A DNA stretch of 64,000 nt from CALKZN01 sp050633785. Its GTDB lineage: Bacteria; Pseudomonadota; Gammaproteobacteria; Arenicellales; Arenicellaceae. Positions 17,446 through 26,054 of the stretch are shown in pieces. The stretch lies in the NCBI GenBank assembly GCA_050633785.1, contig JBOEHE010000024.1, forward strand, positions 1-64,000, read 5' to 3'. Under the pieces are notes generated by a model. It was not told the origin of the DNA. It was given only the letters and a program-made list of their open reading frames with translations, and made no database searches. Position numbers and translations under genes: made by a program. The first letter of the stretch is position 1; each line of letters begins with the position of its first letter.

Positions 17446-17905
17446 GCCAGTCTCCAGATTTACCGCCCGTTTTCTCTAATAATTTTACTTGCTGAATAAC
17501 CATGGATTTATCGACGGCTTTGCACATATCGTAGAAGGTCAGAGCACTGACCGATGCGGCTGTCAAGGCTTCCATTTCAATGCCGGTCTTGCCTGTAGTC
17601 TTACAACGGGCATGAATGACGATACCATTGCTTTTTATCTGTACATCAATGCTGACTTTGTGAAGGGGCAGGGGGTGGCATAAAGGAATCAGTTGTGAGC
17701 ATTGTTTGGCTGCTTGGATGCCGGCGATGCGCACCGTGGCAAAGACATCCCCTTTAGGGTTGTTGTCGTCCTGAATCTGTTGTAAAACATCATCAGAACA
17801 ACTGACCTCAGCCACAGCAGTTGCTGTTCGTATGGTATCCGCTTTTGCAGAAACATCCACCATATGGGCTGCGCCGGATTTATCAATATGAGAGAGTTTC
17901 GCCAT
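17438..17905 (-). CDS. moaC: Cyclic pyranopterin monophosphate synthase MoaC
   Basis: The 155-residue protein shows the MoaC features HIDKSGAAHMVDVSAKADT, the PLCHPLPL motif and GKTGIEMEALTAASVSALT. It converts the MoaA product to precursor Z. It is the first gene of the minus-strand cofactor operon, preceded by a leader of about 200 bases with strong hairpins. Confidence 0.95.
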   Translation of the reverse strand: MAKLSHIDKSGAAHMVDVSAKADTIRTATAVAEVSCSDDVLQQIQDDNNPKGDVFATVRIAGIQAAKQCSQLIPLCHPLPLHKVSIDVQIKSNGIVIHARCKTTGKTGIEMEALTAASVSALTFYDMCKAVDKSMVIQQVKLLEKTGGKSGDWHA

Positions 17906-18017
17906 CGTCGAATTAACCTGTGACTGTTGCAGTAAGTAATTTACGCGCTATATTAGACCTTCCTTATAGGTAGAATCAAGCAGAGTCGAACGATCTTCTG
18001 CAAAGCCAGAGGGTAAG

Positions 18018-18053
18018 CCGGATATTGTGTATCCTGTGAATAACAATATCCGG
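18018..18053. repeat. Perfect 11-bp hairpin between the nitrate and moa operons
   Basis: Arms CCGGATATTGT (18018-18028) and ACAATATCCGG (18043-18053) flank a 14-base loop. It lies about 113 bases upstream of moaC and 56 bases downstream of the nitrate operon stop. No T-run follows on either strand, so a simple terminator is unlikely. It may be a leader structure for moaC, a processing site, or a protein-binding palindrome. Confidence 0.55.
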
Positions 18054-18090
18054 ATCGTTGGCTGGTGGCAATCAGGCTGCATCGTTGGTT

Positions 18091-18110
18091 AGGGCGTGTT
18101 AACACACCCT
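18091..18110 (-). repeat. Inverted repeat at the end of the nitrate operon
   Basis: Arms AGGGCGTGTT and AACACACCCT meet with no loop bases and one mismatch that becomes a G-U pair in RNA from the minus strand. It begins within the stop codon of the Fe-S/DmsC fusion gene. Without a U-tract it is better seen as a 3'-end stabilising or binding site than as a classical terminator. Confidence 0.4.
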
Positions 18111-20121
18111 AGTGTGAGTTATCTATAATACCTGCGCTGGGCATGCTTGCAGCCAGACCAATATCTCTGGCATGATCAGCAAACCCTTTGTTTTTCCAGA
18201 AAAAAGCACCTGGCATGGTTGTTGGTATGACTAGAATATAAAATAGAGCACGGCTGATAATGCAGGTTGTCAGCAGTATCATAGCACTCAAGGTCCATAG
18301 AATGAGCGCGATAGTTCCAGAGGATTGTGATATCAACAAACCGATCATCAAAACTATATTGATCAGCATCAGAACATTGCGTAAATGATAGGTTTTGCCA
18401 ACAGTGGTCTGCTGGATATAGTGTGATGCAGCGCCTTCATGAGAGGCATTTGTCATGGCTCTGGCATGTACCAGCAAACCCAAACCTTCTAGTAACGCAC
18501 CTGTCAGCATAACAGAGCCGCCAATAGTGAGCAGGCTTTGCGTACTGGTGTTGCTCAGCAACAGTGTTGGCAAGGCAAACAGACACACTAAAGCACTACC
18601 CAGAGAGATCGCATTGCCAACAAAACTGCTACCTGTTTGCCAATGGTCCCAGAAAGGTCGTGCTTTGATGCGATAACAACGGTACATATAGTACAGCCCG
18701 ATACCGCCAGCAATGATGGCCAGGCCTGCGGTCACATTGCTTAGTATCTGAATTAAACCGCTATTGGCTAGAGGCAGGATGTCGATGCTGAGAGTGCTTT
18801 TCAGAGTGTTTTGCAGGTATGAGTTCTGTGGTAGAACGAGCAGCATATGCAGGCCGGCAAAGGTCATGAACAGAGCAACTCCCAGACCTTCGCGTGATAC
18901 TGGAGACCAGCGCAAGTTGTTGAAACCTCGATAAAATCGCAAGGGTTTTCCTAAATGGATAGTGGACATAAATAAACCTGAGGCAATGCAAATGCAGCAA
19001 ATTGCTATCAAAGGAGCATAGGTTGCTGAGGCTTTGAATTGCAGGAACTGACTGGGAAATAAACTACTCAGAAAAGCCAGAGCAAAAGCACCAATACCCA
19101 TTTGGGTTAATAATGTAAAGGCAACCAGTGGATTCTCTCGGGAGTTGAGTTTTCCAAGGTTCCAGAACGCCTCCTTGCTGAGCTTCTTGTCAACGACTGG
19201 TTTATAGTTACCTTGCTCATTTTTGCGGTATTTGACAGGCATATCGTCTGTGCGTTGCATTTCATCAGCCAGTTGTCGGGTTTGCTGAAAGCGAATATTT
19301 GGTTGGGTAATGGCGGGGTCTGGAAAACCGGGAATAGAGACTTTGGCTTGTTGACGATTTTCCGGTATGTTTTCGATGACGCCAAAATCCAGTGCATTTC
19401 CCACACAGGCCGATACACACGATGGTTTAAGCCCGACTTCGAGGCGATCCACGCACATATTGCACTTAGACACCTGACCTTCTATCGGATCAAGCTGAGG
19501 GGCATTGTAGGGACAGACCCAGGTACAGTAACCACAGCCAAAACAGGTATCAGGGTCCTGTAAGACAGCGCCATATTCAGCGTGTTTGGTGTATGCCTTG
19601 GTCGGACAACCTTTCAGGCAAACCGGATCGTCGCAATGGTTGCAGGCCATTGAAATATTCATGCGTTGAAAGTCAGGGAAGCTGCCGCCTTCCACATAAC
19701 CTACGGAGCGAAAAGCGATGTGTGCGGGGTTTTCATTTTTTTCACTGCAAGCAGCCTCACAGGCATGGCAGCCAATGCAATTGTCAGCATTAAAGTAAAA
19801 ACCGTGTTGTTTGTTACGGTTCGGGTTATCGCCAACGGCAGGATTGTCATTGATATACATTGATCGACCAACGGGTAATTGGTTTTCGGTCAGATCCATC
19901 AAATCAATCTTCTGCCCCCATTGGTTTGTGTCTTTATTCTGCTGGTCTTGCAACACGGCATAATGGGGTTCATCGGGCCGCCGATTCCAGAGTGAGTCAC
20001 TATTCACAGCGCTGGAAGAACAACTGCCGCAGTTAGAACCATTGGCTTCGGATTCGGCTTGCGCAATCAGGTTCTCTAAAGGATTCTCTAAAAGTGGTTC
20101 TGAGGTGTGTTTTGTAGTCAT
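18109..20121 (-). CDS. Fe-S/DmsC-type fusion: electron-transfer and membrane-anchor subunit of nitrate reductase
   Basis: The 670-residue protein fuses two usually separate subunits. Residues about 107-290 form a DmsB/NrfC-like ferredoxin with four Cys groups (CIGCHACEAAC, CNHCDDPVCLKGC, CFGCGYCTWVC, CNMCVDRL), enough for four [4Fe-4S] clusters. From about residue 335 to 655 there are about eight membrane helices typical of DmsC/NrfD-like quinol-interacting anchors. An extra N-terminal CGSC pair lies near residue 31. The gene follows nasA by 13 bases. I infer that it carries electrons from the quinol pool to the cytoplasmic nitrate reductase, replacing the NADH- or ferredoxin-linked donors of most assimilatory systems. 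No Tat signal is seen, so the Fe-S part faces the cytoplasm. Confidence 0.85.
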   Translation of the reverse strand: MTTKHTSEPLLENPLENLIAQAESEANGSNCGSCSSSAVNSDSLWNRRPDEPHYAVLQDQQNKDTNQWGQKIDLMDLTENQLPVGRSMYINDNPAVGDNPNRNKQHGFYFNADNCIGCHACEAACSEKNENPAHIAFRSVGYVEGGSFPDFQRMNISMACNHCDDPVCLKGCPTKAYTKHAEYGAVLQDPDTCFGCGYCTWVCPYNAPQLDPIEGQVSKCNMCVDRLEVGLKPSCVSACVGNALDFGVIENIPENRQQAKVSIPGFPDPAITQPNIRFQQTRQLADEMQRTDDMPVKYRKNEQGNYKPVVDKKLSKEAFWNLGKLNSRENPLVAFTLLTQMGIGAFALAFLSSLFPSQFLQFKASATYAPLIAICCICIASGLFMSTIHLGKPLRFYRGFNNLRWSPVSREGLGVALFMTFAGLHMLLVLPQNSYLQNTLKSTLSIDILPLANSGLIQILSNVTAGLAIIAGGIGLYYMYRCYRIKARPFWDHWQTGSSFVGNAISLGSALVCLFALPTLLLSNTSTQSLLTIGGSVMLTGALLEGLGLLVHARAMTNASHEGAASHYIQQTTVGKTYHLRNVLMLINIVLMIGLLISQSSGTIALILWTLSAMILLTTCIISRALFYILVIPTTMPGAFFWKNKGFADHARDIGLAASMPSAGIIDNSH

Positions 20122-20134
20122 AGCTCAACTTTGT

Positions 20135-22324
20135 TTAAAACGTTCTGCGTTCCAGGTTCATACGCGCCGCTTCTTTCTGGTCAATAGGTTCAATGCGTAC
20201 GGAGCATTGTTTGAAGGCTGGTTGTCTGGAGTAGGGGTCCAACAAGCCAAGAGTCAGACGATTGACACAATCGTGATAATGAAACGGGACAAACACCATA
20301 TCACGAGGCACTCGCTGGGTAGGTTGAGCCATCACTACCGCATCGCCGCGCCGTGAAACCAGCCGAACATATTGCATGCTTGCAACCCCTAACTCGGCCG
20401 CAGCGTCAGGATTGATTTCCATATATGGTGTCGGACTGAATTTATTGATATTGCCAATCTTGCCAGTGCGAGTACGGGTATGGAAGTGTTCCACAATGCG
20501 GCCGCTGTTGAGCCAGAAAGGGTAATCGTCGTCAGGACACTCATTATTATTGAAAAAGCGCACTGGAATCAGGTTTGCTTTGCCGTCAGGCGTCTGGAAA
20601 TGGCCGTCAGTATACAGTCGAGGTTCACCTTGCAGGTTTTCAGAGTCTTCACGGTATGGCCACTGGATGCCTCTGGCTTGTTCGATTTTCTGATAGGTCA
20701 TGGCCGAGATATCAAGAGTGCGGCCTTCGCCAGTTGACAGTGCACGCATTTCGTTAAAGGCGCCTTCAGGTGTTGCCGGGAAATCTATTTTGCTGCCATT
20801 GTCGAAGCGTTTCGCCATCTGGTTAAAAATCCAGAAATCCGGCTTTGAGTTTTTATAGCTGGGTAAGGCATTACGGGTAATATTGACCCGTCGCTCGGTA
20901 TTGGTGTGACATCCTTCTTTTTCGGCCCAGACTGAAGCCGGTAGATAGGCGTGCGCGTATTCGACGGTTTCAACGTCTTCATAAACGTCTTGTACCATGA
21001 CAAATTCGAGGCTTTCCATAGCCTTTCGAATACGTGGTTGGTTGGCCATTGAGGTCAACGGGTTGGTAGCAACCAGCCACAGGCCTTTGATTTGCCCGGT
21101 TTCGATGGCTGGGAAAATATCGGTTTGTTTTAAGCCGACTTTGTCAGGAAAGAACCCTGGGTCAATGCCCCAGAAATCAGCGACTTCCTGCCGGTGTTGT
21201 GGATTTTCCAGCAGACGATAACCGGGCAGACCGGAGCAGGAAGACCATTCGCGTGTGCCCATGGCATTGCATTGTCCAGTGATGGATAGGCTGGTGCCAC
21301 CGGGTTTGCCGATATTACCAGTGATCAGGTTCAGATTGTTGATACTGCAGACCCCATCAGAGCCGTGGGTGCTTTGATTGATGCCCATAGTCCAGATGCT
21401 CATAGAGGCTTTAGACTTTGCATACAATCTGGCAACATGGCGAATGGTGTCCTCATCAATACCACAGATTTTCTGTGCTGATTTTGGGTCATATTCCAGC
21501 ACGGCAGCTTTCATCTCATCAAAACCGTTGGTATGGGCATCGATATAAGCCTGGTCATGCAGGCCTTCGTTGAGAATTACGTGCATCATTGCATTCAGCA
21601 ATACTGTGTCTGTGCCGGGAGTGATGGGCAGGTGAATGTCTGCCCATTGCGCCAGCATGGTAATGCGAGGATCTACCACAATCATTGGAAAGTGCCTTTT
21701 TTCGCGAGCTTCTTTCAAACGCCAGTAGATAATTGGGTGCTGTTCAGGCAGGTTGGAGCCGAATGCCATCAGGCAATCCGTGTGTTCAAAATCTTCATAA
21801 CAGCCTGGAGGGCCATCAGAACCGAACGAGCGTTTATAACCGGACACTGCTGATGCCATGCAGAGCGTGGTGTTGCCGTCATAGTTATTGGTGCCAATGC
21901 AACCACGAACCAGCTTACCCAGAGTGTAGAATTCTTCTGTAAGCAGTTGCCCTGTTGAAACCACGGCAAACGAATCATTGCCATATTTTTTCTGTATTTC
22001 CTGGATTTTTTGCGCACTTTTATCCAGAACATGATCCCAGCTGCTTGCCTGCAAGGGAGTATGCATGGAATCTCTTAGCAGTGGCTGTGAACCACGACCA
22101 GGAGAATTGAACAGATCGTGTTCGAGCAAGCCTTTTATACATAACTTACCACGATTGACATCGGCGTTCGCGACGCCGCGGCTGGTGACAAGCTGGCCTT
22201 CAGTGTCCAGGCCTATCTCGATTGAGCAGCCAGTGGAACAGTAATTGCAGGTAGTGTATTTCCAGTTCTCTACCTTCTTTTGCGGGATAACAATGGGTTT
22301 GCGTTTTTTACGACCGAATAGCAT
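20135..22324 (-). CDS. nasA: Assimilatory nitrate reductase catalytic subunit (bis-MGD)
   Basis: The 729-residue molybdopterin oxidoreductase starts with a lysine/arginine-rich segment, not a Tat signal, so it is cytoplasmic. The N-terminal [4Fe-4S] site is CNYCSTGC plus GKLCIKG. The presumed Mo ligand lies in TLCMASAVSGYKRSFGSDG, as in Nas/Nap enzymes. The C-terminal molydop-binding domain holds LNSGRIVEHFHTRTRTGKI. It lacks the C-terminal [2Fe-2S] BFD domain present in longer NasA proteins, in keeping with a dedicated Fe-S partner gene downstream. It reduces nitrate to nitrite for NirBD, encoded immediately upstream in the same operon. Confidence 0.9.
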   Translation of the reverse strand: MLFGRKKRKPIVIPQKKVENWKYTTCNYCSTGCSIEIGLDTEGQLVTSRGVANADVNRGKLCIKGLLEHDLFNSPGRGSQPLLRDSMHTPLQASSWDHVLDKSAQKIQEIQKKYGNDSFAVVSTGQLLTEEFYTLGKLVRGCIGTNNYDGNTTLCMASAVSGYKRSFGSDGPPGCYEDFEHTDCLMAFGSNLPEQHPIIYWRLKEAREKRHFPMIVVDPRITMLAQWADIHLPITPGTDTVLLNAMMHVILNEGLHDQAYIDAHTNGFDEMKAAVLEYDPKSAQKICGIDEDTIRHVARLYAKSKASMSIWTMGINQSTHGSDGVCSINNLNLITGNIGKPGGTSLSITGQCNAMGTREWSSCSGLPGYRLLENPQHRQEVADFWGIDPGFFPDKVGLKQTDIFPAIETGQIKGLWLVATNPLTSMANQPRIRKAMESLEFVMVQDVYEDVETVEYAHAYLPASVWAEKEGCHTNTERRVNITRNALPSYKNSKPDFWIFNQMAKRFDNGSKIDFPATPEGAFNEMRALSTGEGRTLDISAMTYQKIEQARGIQWPYREDSENLQGEPRLYTDGHFQTPDGKANLIPVRFFNNNECPDDDYPFWLNSGRIVEHFHTRTRTGKIGNINKFSPTPYMEINPDAAAELGVASMQYVRLVSRRGDAVVMAQPTQRVPRDMVFVPFHYHDCVNRLTLGLLDPYSRQPAFKQCSVRIEPIDQKEAARMNLERRTF

Positions 22325-22352
22325 GGCTGTGTTTGTGTTGCTCTAGGTGGTG

Positions 22353-22694
22353 TTAAATTTCAATAAAGACAGAATTGTCTTCTATGGTAACGTCGTATGT
22401 GGGTACACTGACGTCTTGTTCTTCGATGCAAACACCGGTTGTTAAACTGAAATGTTGCTTATACAAAGGCGAAGCAACCACCAATTCTTCACCAATACTT
22501 CCGACAAGTCCTCGTGACAATACATTAGCTTTGCCAAAGCTGTCCCAGTTGTTGATGGCATAAACTTGTTGTTCACTGTCGGGTAAGTAGAATAAAGCCA
22601 CTTGTTGTTCTGTTCCATCAGAGCCCTCAATCAGAGCACAAACGCCGGAGTCAGGAATCAGGTTGTCAATGCTGCAAATTTTGTGTGTTGTCAT
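22353..22694 (-). CDS. nirD: Nitrite reductase small subunit NirD
   Basis: The 113-residue Rieske-fold protein lacks the CxH cluster ligands of true Rieske proteins (SPLYKQHFSLTTGVC), as is normal for NirD. It partners NirB in NADH-dependent nitrite reduction to ammonium in the cytoplasm. It lies 14 bases after nirB and 28 before nasA. Confidence 0.9.
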   Translation of the reverse strand: MTTHKICSIDNLIPDSGVCALIEGSDGTEQQVALFYLPDSEQQVYAINNWDSFGKANVLSRGLVGSIGEELVVASPLYKQHFSLTTGVCIEEQDVSVPTYDVTIEDNSVFIEI

Positions 22695-22708
22695 TTTTTG
22701 CTCCTATT

Positions 22709-25237
22709 TTAGGATACTGCTTTAAATTTATAGCGTTTCTTTTCAGATTCATTTGCAGGTCTTATCTGGCCACGCTCATCGACAAAGATGACGTTGCTGT
22801 CAGTCTGATTTGAGTTAACGAACTGACGGAAACGTTTGACTTTTTCTTTGTCATTAATGGCGGTTTTCCATTCACACTGATACGTGTTGACAATATGTTG
22901 CATCTGGTTTTCCAGCTCTGCAGCAATGCCAAGTGAATCGTTGATAATGACATCACGCAGATAGTCCAGACCACCTTCCAGATTGTCGAACCAGACCGAT
23001 GTTCGCTGTAAGCGGTCGGCAGTGCGGATGTAGAACATCAGAAAGCGGTCGATGTATTGAATCAGGGTTGCTGTGTCCAGATCCGTTGCAAATAGATCTG
23101 CATGGCGAGGTTTCATGCCGCCATTGCCGCAGACATACAGGTTCCAACCGTGTTCTGTGGCAATGACACCAACATCTTTGCTTTGTGCTTCTGCGCATTC
23201 CCGGGTGCAGCCAGAGACACCAAATTTTAGTTTGTGTGGGGCTCGCAAGCCTTTGTAGCGATTTTCCAGATCAATGGCAGTGCCAACACTGTCCTGAACG
23301 CCATAGCGACACCAGGTGCTACCAACACAGGATTTAACCGTGCGCAGAGATTTTGCATAGGCATGGCCGGTTTCAAATCCAGCCTCAATAAGCTCGGACC
23401 AGATAGTGGGCAGATCATTCAATGTGGCTCCAAACAAGTCGATACGCTGGCCGCCTGTGACTTTGCAATACAGGTTGTACTTTTTGGCCACTTCGCCTAA
23501 TACAATCAACTTTTCGGGAGTGATTTCACCACCTGCAACACGGGGCACTACCGAGTAGGTGCCGTCTTTTTGCATGTTGCCCATAAATGTATCATTGGTG
23601 TCTTGTAAACTGACATGGTCGGGTTCCAGGACATGTTCATTCCACAAGGAAGCCATGATTGAACCTACCGCCGGTTTGCAGATATCACATCCTCTGCCTT
23701 GACCATGCTGTTCTATAAGCTCTGCGAAGGTTTTGATTTGTGAAGCCTGAGCTATGGTATACAGTTCCTTACGTGTGTATTTGAAATGTTCACAGATATC
23801 GGTGTTGACCTCAAGACCTCGGGCATCAAGTTCAGCATCGACCACATTTTTTAATAAAGCGGCACAGCCACCGCAGCCAGTTGAGGCTTTGGTACAGGAC
23901 TTAACATCAGCCAATGACACGCAGCCACCATCAATGGATTCAATGATGTCACCTTTGGTAACATTGTGGCAGGAACAGATGGATGCAGTTGCGGGCAAAG
24001 CGTCAGCGCCCAGAGTTGGGGCTGCACCATCGCTTGCAGGCAAAATCAGGCTTTCTGGATTCTCTGGCAGTTCAATGCCATTAAGGAAATATTGCAATAG
24101 CGTGTCATAGTCACTGCAATCACCCACTAAAACTGCGCCCAGAACAGTCTTGCCATCAGCTGAAACATTCAGGCGCTTATAAACCTCATCGCGTTCATCG
24201 CTGAACACAAAGGACAGCGAACCTTCCTGTTTGCCCTGTGAATCACCGATGGAACCGACATCTACCCCAAGTAGTTTCAGTTTGGTGCTCATATCTGCGC
24301 CGGTGAAAGAGACTTTGTCCTCGCCCAGTTGCGAGACTGCGGCTTCAGCCATGCGATAACCCGGTGCAACCAGTCCGTAGATGAAATTGCCCAGAACGGC
24401 GCATTCTCCAATGGCAAAAATGTTCTCATCAGACGTTCGGCAGTGATAATCGATTTCAATTCCGCCGCGTTCGCCAACGGTTAAGCCCGCATCTCTGGCT
24501 AATTGATCATAAGGACGGATGCCTGCTGAAAATACGATCATATCGGTCTCCAGATCACTGTCATCCGCAAACTCCATTTTTAAACGGTGCTTCTCGCCGC
24601 AGACAATCTTCTGTGTGGCTTTTTGAGTGTGGACCTTAACACCTAATGCTTCAATCTTGCGGCGCAGCATATTGCTGCCGCCTTCATCCAGTTGTACATT
24701 CATCAGTCCAGGGGCGAATTCAACGACGTGAGCTTCCAGTCCCAGGTTTTTCAGAGCATTGGCACATTCAAGACCCAAGAGGCCACCACCAACTACCACG
24801 CCTTTGTGCATGCCTTTGGCTGAGGCTTTTATTTCTGCCAGATCATCGATTGTTCGGTAAGTCAGGCAGTGTGGCTGGTCTTTGCCTGGAATTGGCGGTA
24901 CAAATGGATAGGAACCTGTTGCCAACACCAGCTTGTCATAGACAAAGGTCTGGCCGCCTTCTGTGATTATCCGTTTATTGTCACGATCAATTTTTTGAAC
25001 AAAATCCCCAAGGTGATAGTCAACTCCTAATTCATCATAATAATCACGCGATGTCATTGCCAGATCATTGGGTTGTTTACCATCAAACACTTCCGAAAGG
25101 TGAACTCGATCATAGGCTGGGCGGGGTTCGCCGCCAATGACAGTAATCTTTACATCCCAACCGGTCTGGGCCAGGGTGTCCACATAGTGATGGCCAACCA
25201 TACCGTTACCAACGACAACAACGTTTAATGTCTTCAT
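22709..25237 (-). CDS. nirB: NADH-dependent nitrite reductase large subunit NirB
   Basis: I start at the ATG at 25237 (MKTLNVVVVGNGMVG), which has AAGAG upstream; the open frame further upstream has no matching signal. The 842-residue protein has an FAD/NAD(P) oxidoreductase module (first 400 residues), a BFD-like [2Fe-2S] module (CSCHNV ... STGCGGC), then the ferredoxin-like and siroheme/[4Fe-4S] domains with CVGSTWC and CTREC as cluster ligands. It reduces nitrite to ammonium with six electrons from NADH. It is the first gene of nirB-nirD-nasA-fusion and is driven by a sigma-54 promoter with NtrC sites. Confidence 0.95.
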   Translation of the reverse strand: MKTLNVVVVGNGMVGHHYVDTLAQTGWDVKITVIGGEPRPAYDRVHLSEVFDGKQPNDLAMTSRDYYDELGVDYHLGDFVQKIDRDNKRIITEGGQTFVYDKLVLATGSYPFVPPIPGKDQPHCLTYRTIDDLAEIKASAKGMHKGVVVGGGLLGLECANALKNLGLEAHVVEFAPGLMNVQLDEGGSNMLRRKIEALGVKVHTQKATQKIVCGEKHRLKMEFADDSDLETDMIVFSAGIRPYDQLARDAGLTVGERGGIEIDYHCRTSDENIFAIGECAVLGNFIYGLVAPGYRMAEAAVSQLGEDKVSFTGADMSTKLKLLGVDVGSIGDSQGKQEGSLSFVFSDERDEVYKRLNVSADGKTVLGAVLVGDCSDYDTLLQYFLNGIELPENPESLILPASDGAAPTLGADALPATASICSCHNVTKGDIIESIDGGCVSLADVKSCTKASTGCGGCAALLKNVVDAELDARGLEVNTDICEHFKYTRKELYTIAQASQIKTFAELIEQHGQGRGCDICKPAVGSIMASLWNEHVLEPDHVSLQDTNDTFMGNMQKDGTYSVVPRVAGGEITPEKLIVLGEVAKKYNLYCKVTGGQRIDLFGATLNDLPTIWSELIEAGFETGHAYAKSLRTVKSCVGSTWCRYGVQDSVGTAIDLENRYKGLRAPHKLKFGVSGCTRECAEAQSKDVGVIATEHGWNLYVCGNGGMKPRHADLFATDLDTATLIQYIDRFLMFYIRTADRLQRTSVWFDNLEGGLDYLRDVIINDSLGIAAELENQMQHIVNTYQCEWKTAINDKEKVKRFRQFVNSNQTDSNVIFVDERGQIRPANESEKKRYKFKAVS

Positions 25238-25265
25238 ATAATTTACTCTTGAATTCTTTATGTTG

Positions 25266-25287
25266 TGAGGAGCAAAGCGAGTCCTCA
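25266..25287 (-). promoter_or_regulatory. Hairpin in the nirB leader
   Basis: Arms TGAGGA and TCCTCA enclose a ten-base loop within the predicted 75-base 5' leader of nirB. A NasT-type (ANTAR) antitermination structure was considered because such leaders occur upstream of nitrate operons, but there is no U-run and no second hairpin, so only a small leader hairpin can be claimed. Confidence 0.3.
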
Positions 25288-25323
25288 TCGAACAAATAAT
25301 TACTATTAATCGCATACGTTTAT

Positions 25324-25339
25324 TGCAACTAGCGTGCCA
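25324..25339 (-). promoter_or_regulatory. Sigma-54 promoter of the nirB operon
   Basis: On the minus strand the sequence reads TGGCAC-GCTAG-TTGCA, a perfect -24/-12 sigma-54 element. Transcription would start near 25312, leaving a leader of about 75 bases before nirB. Two NtrC-like sites lie upstream at 25391-25438. Confidence 0.9.
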
Positions 25340-25390
25340 ATTTGGGAAATGGCTTATTTACTTGTGTGTGTGAAGGTAGACGGGGTGTTA

Positions 25391-25407
25391 TGCACAATTA
25401 GAGTGCG
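25391..25407. promoter_or_regulatory. NtrC binding site (proximal) for nirB
   Basis: TGCACAATTAGAGTGCG has the NtrC inverted core GCAC-N7-GTGC exactly. It is centred about 87 bases upstream of the predicted start at 25312. Confidence 0.82.
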
Positions 25408-25421
25408 TTTGTTTTTGTGTG

Positions 25422-25438
25422 TGCACCGTTAGTGGATG
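25422..25438. promoter_or_regulatory. NtrC binding site (distal, half-strength) for nirB
   Basis: TGCACCGTTAGTGGATG keeps the left NtrC half-site TGCACC and part of the right (GG.T). Its centre is 31 bases, three helical turns, from the proximal site and about 118 bases before the transcription start. Confidence 0.65.
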
Positions 25439-25463
25439 TAAACTCTTTGGATACATATGATTT

Positions 25464-26054
25464 GTGCAGCTATACTTCTTGGTCAGGTTTGTGTTGAGTA
25501 ATAAAGTGATAAATTCAAGAAAAACAGCTTATAAACTACTGGATAGCATTGGTGCTCCAGAACACTTGAAAACTCACTTGGTTTTGGTGGGTGAAGCAGC
25601 TGACCTGCTAATCGAACAGTGTGAAAAGCTAAGTCTTGACCTGGATTTTAATTTTATCCGTACCGGTGTTGCTATTCATGATATTGGAAAAATTATTCAC
25701 TTGCATGAAATGAATGGACCAGGCTCAGACCATGAACCTTAGGGTGAGAAAATTCTTCTTGAAAAAGGAGCATCCCCCAGATTGGCTCGGGTTTGTCTTA
25801 CTCATGCAAGATGGCGTGAAATGAGGTGTTCGACAGAGGAACTGTTAATTGCACTATCCGACAAACTCTGGAAAGGAAAGCGTGTCGAAGAACTTGAAAT
25901 CGAAGTGATTGATAGAATTGCCAAATTATTGAAAGTAGGGCGTTGGGATATTTTTTCGGACTTGGACCTGTGTTTTGAGGAAATTGCGTCGGATGGACAT
26001 AAACGTTTACAACGAAGCAGCATAGGCCAATCAAGAAGTCATTTTGAAAAATAA
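25464..26054 (+). pseudogene. HD-domain protein gene interrupted by an in-frame TAG
   Basis: A frame opening with GTG at 25464 encodes an HD-domain start (AIHDIGKIIHLHEMNGPGSD with the metal-binding His-Asp). It meets TAG at 25740-25742, and the same frame continues without break to 26054 (GEKILLEKGASPRLARVCLTH...). No frameshift is needed: one base change, for example CAG to TAG, would restore a protein of about 196 residues. HD proteins of this size are often phosphohydrolases acting on nucleotides. Either the gene is recently inactivated, or the stop is read through, or this is a sequencing error. The downstream half has no clear start of its own. Confidence 0.7.

Noticed and set aside
18018..18053. 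Terminator between the nitrate and moa operons
   Set aside because: The stem is perfect but no T-run follows it on either strand, so a Rho-independent terminator is not supported.
22353..22694. True Rieske iron-sulfur protein
   Set aside because: CxH ligands are absent; position and length identify NirD.
25266..25287. ANTAR/NasT antitermination leader of nirB
   Set aside because: Only one short hairpin and no U-tract; two conserved hairpins with A/G loops would be expected.
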